64,000 nt of DNA from Caldilineaceae bacterium (GTDB lineage Bacteria > Chloroflexota > Anaerolineae > Caldilineales > Caldilineaceae): NCBI GenBank assembly GCA_022824025.1, contig JAJEBF010000011.1, positions 58,663 through 122,662 of the forward strand. The letters run 5' to 3'. Below are positions 63,952-64,000 of the stretch, piece after piece. The notes under the pieces are model-generated. The model saw only the letters and a program-made list of their open reading frames with translations. It was not told where the DNA came from and made no database searches. The position numbers and the translations under genes were made by a program. Numbering within the stretch: the stretch's first letter is position 1; each line of letters opens with the position of its first letter.

Positions 63952-64000
<49 letters not shown>

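Overview
The window looks like a chromosomal segment of a high-GC bacterium, most likely a Chloroflexota member (Anaerolineae or Caldilineae type). The grounds are a bacterial mevalonate-pathway gene (mvaD), a split biotin-dependent acyl-CoA carboxylase, many GTG and TTG starts, and a mix of sugar-acid catabolism genes, DinB-like proteins, a phytanoyl-CoA dioxygenase and a Uma2 remnant that I associate with that phylum. The first 49 nt of a 16S rRNA gene end the window. The phylum call is an inference from gene content; no database was searched.

Layout. 0.5-13.6 kb is housekeeping: a YprB-like exonuclease, recJ, a NagD-type phosphatase, rlmN, rpmB, a DegV protein, recG, citrate synthase, a 2-hydroxyacid dehydrogenase and hflX. 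14.3-24.0 kb is an inserted island bounded by direct copies of the 3' end of mvaD. It holds one six-gene operon on the minus strand: VWA protein, PP2C phosphatase, Ser/Thr kinase, then three large paralogous proteins that share a doubled N-terminal helical domain but end in coiled coils with winged-helix-like modules or in membrane repeats. 24-26.7 kb returns to the host with mvaD, a small protein and a DHH phosphoesterase. 27-34 kb carries a DUF3500 protein, a Uma2 pseudogene, an orphan molybdopterin hydroxylase subunit and sugar-acid oxidoreductases. 34.2-38.4 kb is an AT-richer accessory patch with decayed toxin-antitoxin genes, a PD-(D/E)XK-like protein, a T5orf172/cold-shock fusion and an intact IS5-family element. 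38.4-50 kb is a catabolic region: mannonate dehydratase, Gfo/Idh/MocA, GH32, DinB, a partial tandem duplication, an acyl-CoA dehydrogenase-type oxidoreductase, two PLP aminotransferases, PhyH and GNAT. 50-64 kb has secreted proteins, a TyrA-like dehydrogenase, an HD protein, a site-2 protease, a GT39-like membrane protein, birA, a DUF1624 protein, the pccB / unknown / accC / accB carboxylase cluster and the start of an rRNA operon.

Main point of interest: the mvaD-flanked island. A VWA-phosphatase-kinase set resembling the TerY-P triad is placed upstream of three large, architecturally related proteins in what appears to be one transcription unit. The kinase and phosphatase probably control phosphorylation of the system; the three large proteins probably scaffold or execute a membrane-linked response. 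This role is inferred from architecture only. Near the end, birA, pccB, accC and accB form a functional set: BirA would biotinylate AccB for the carboxylase.
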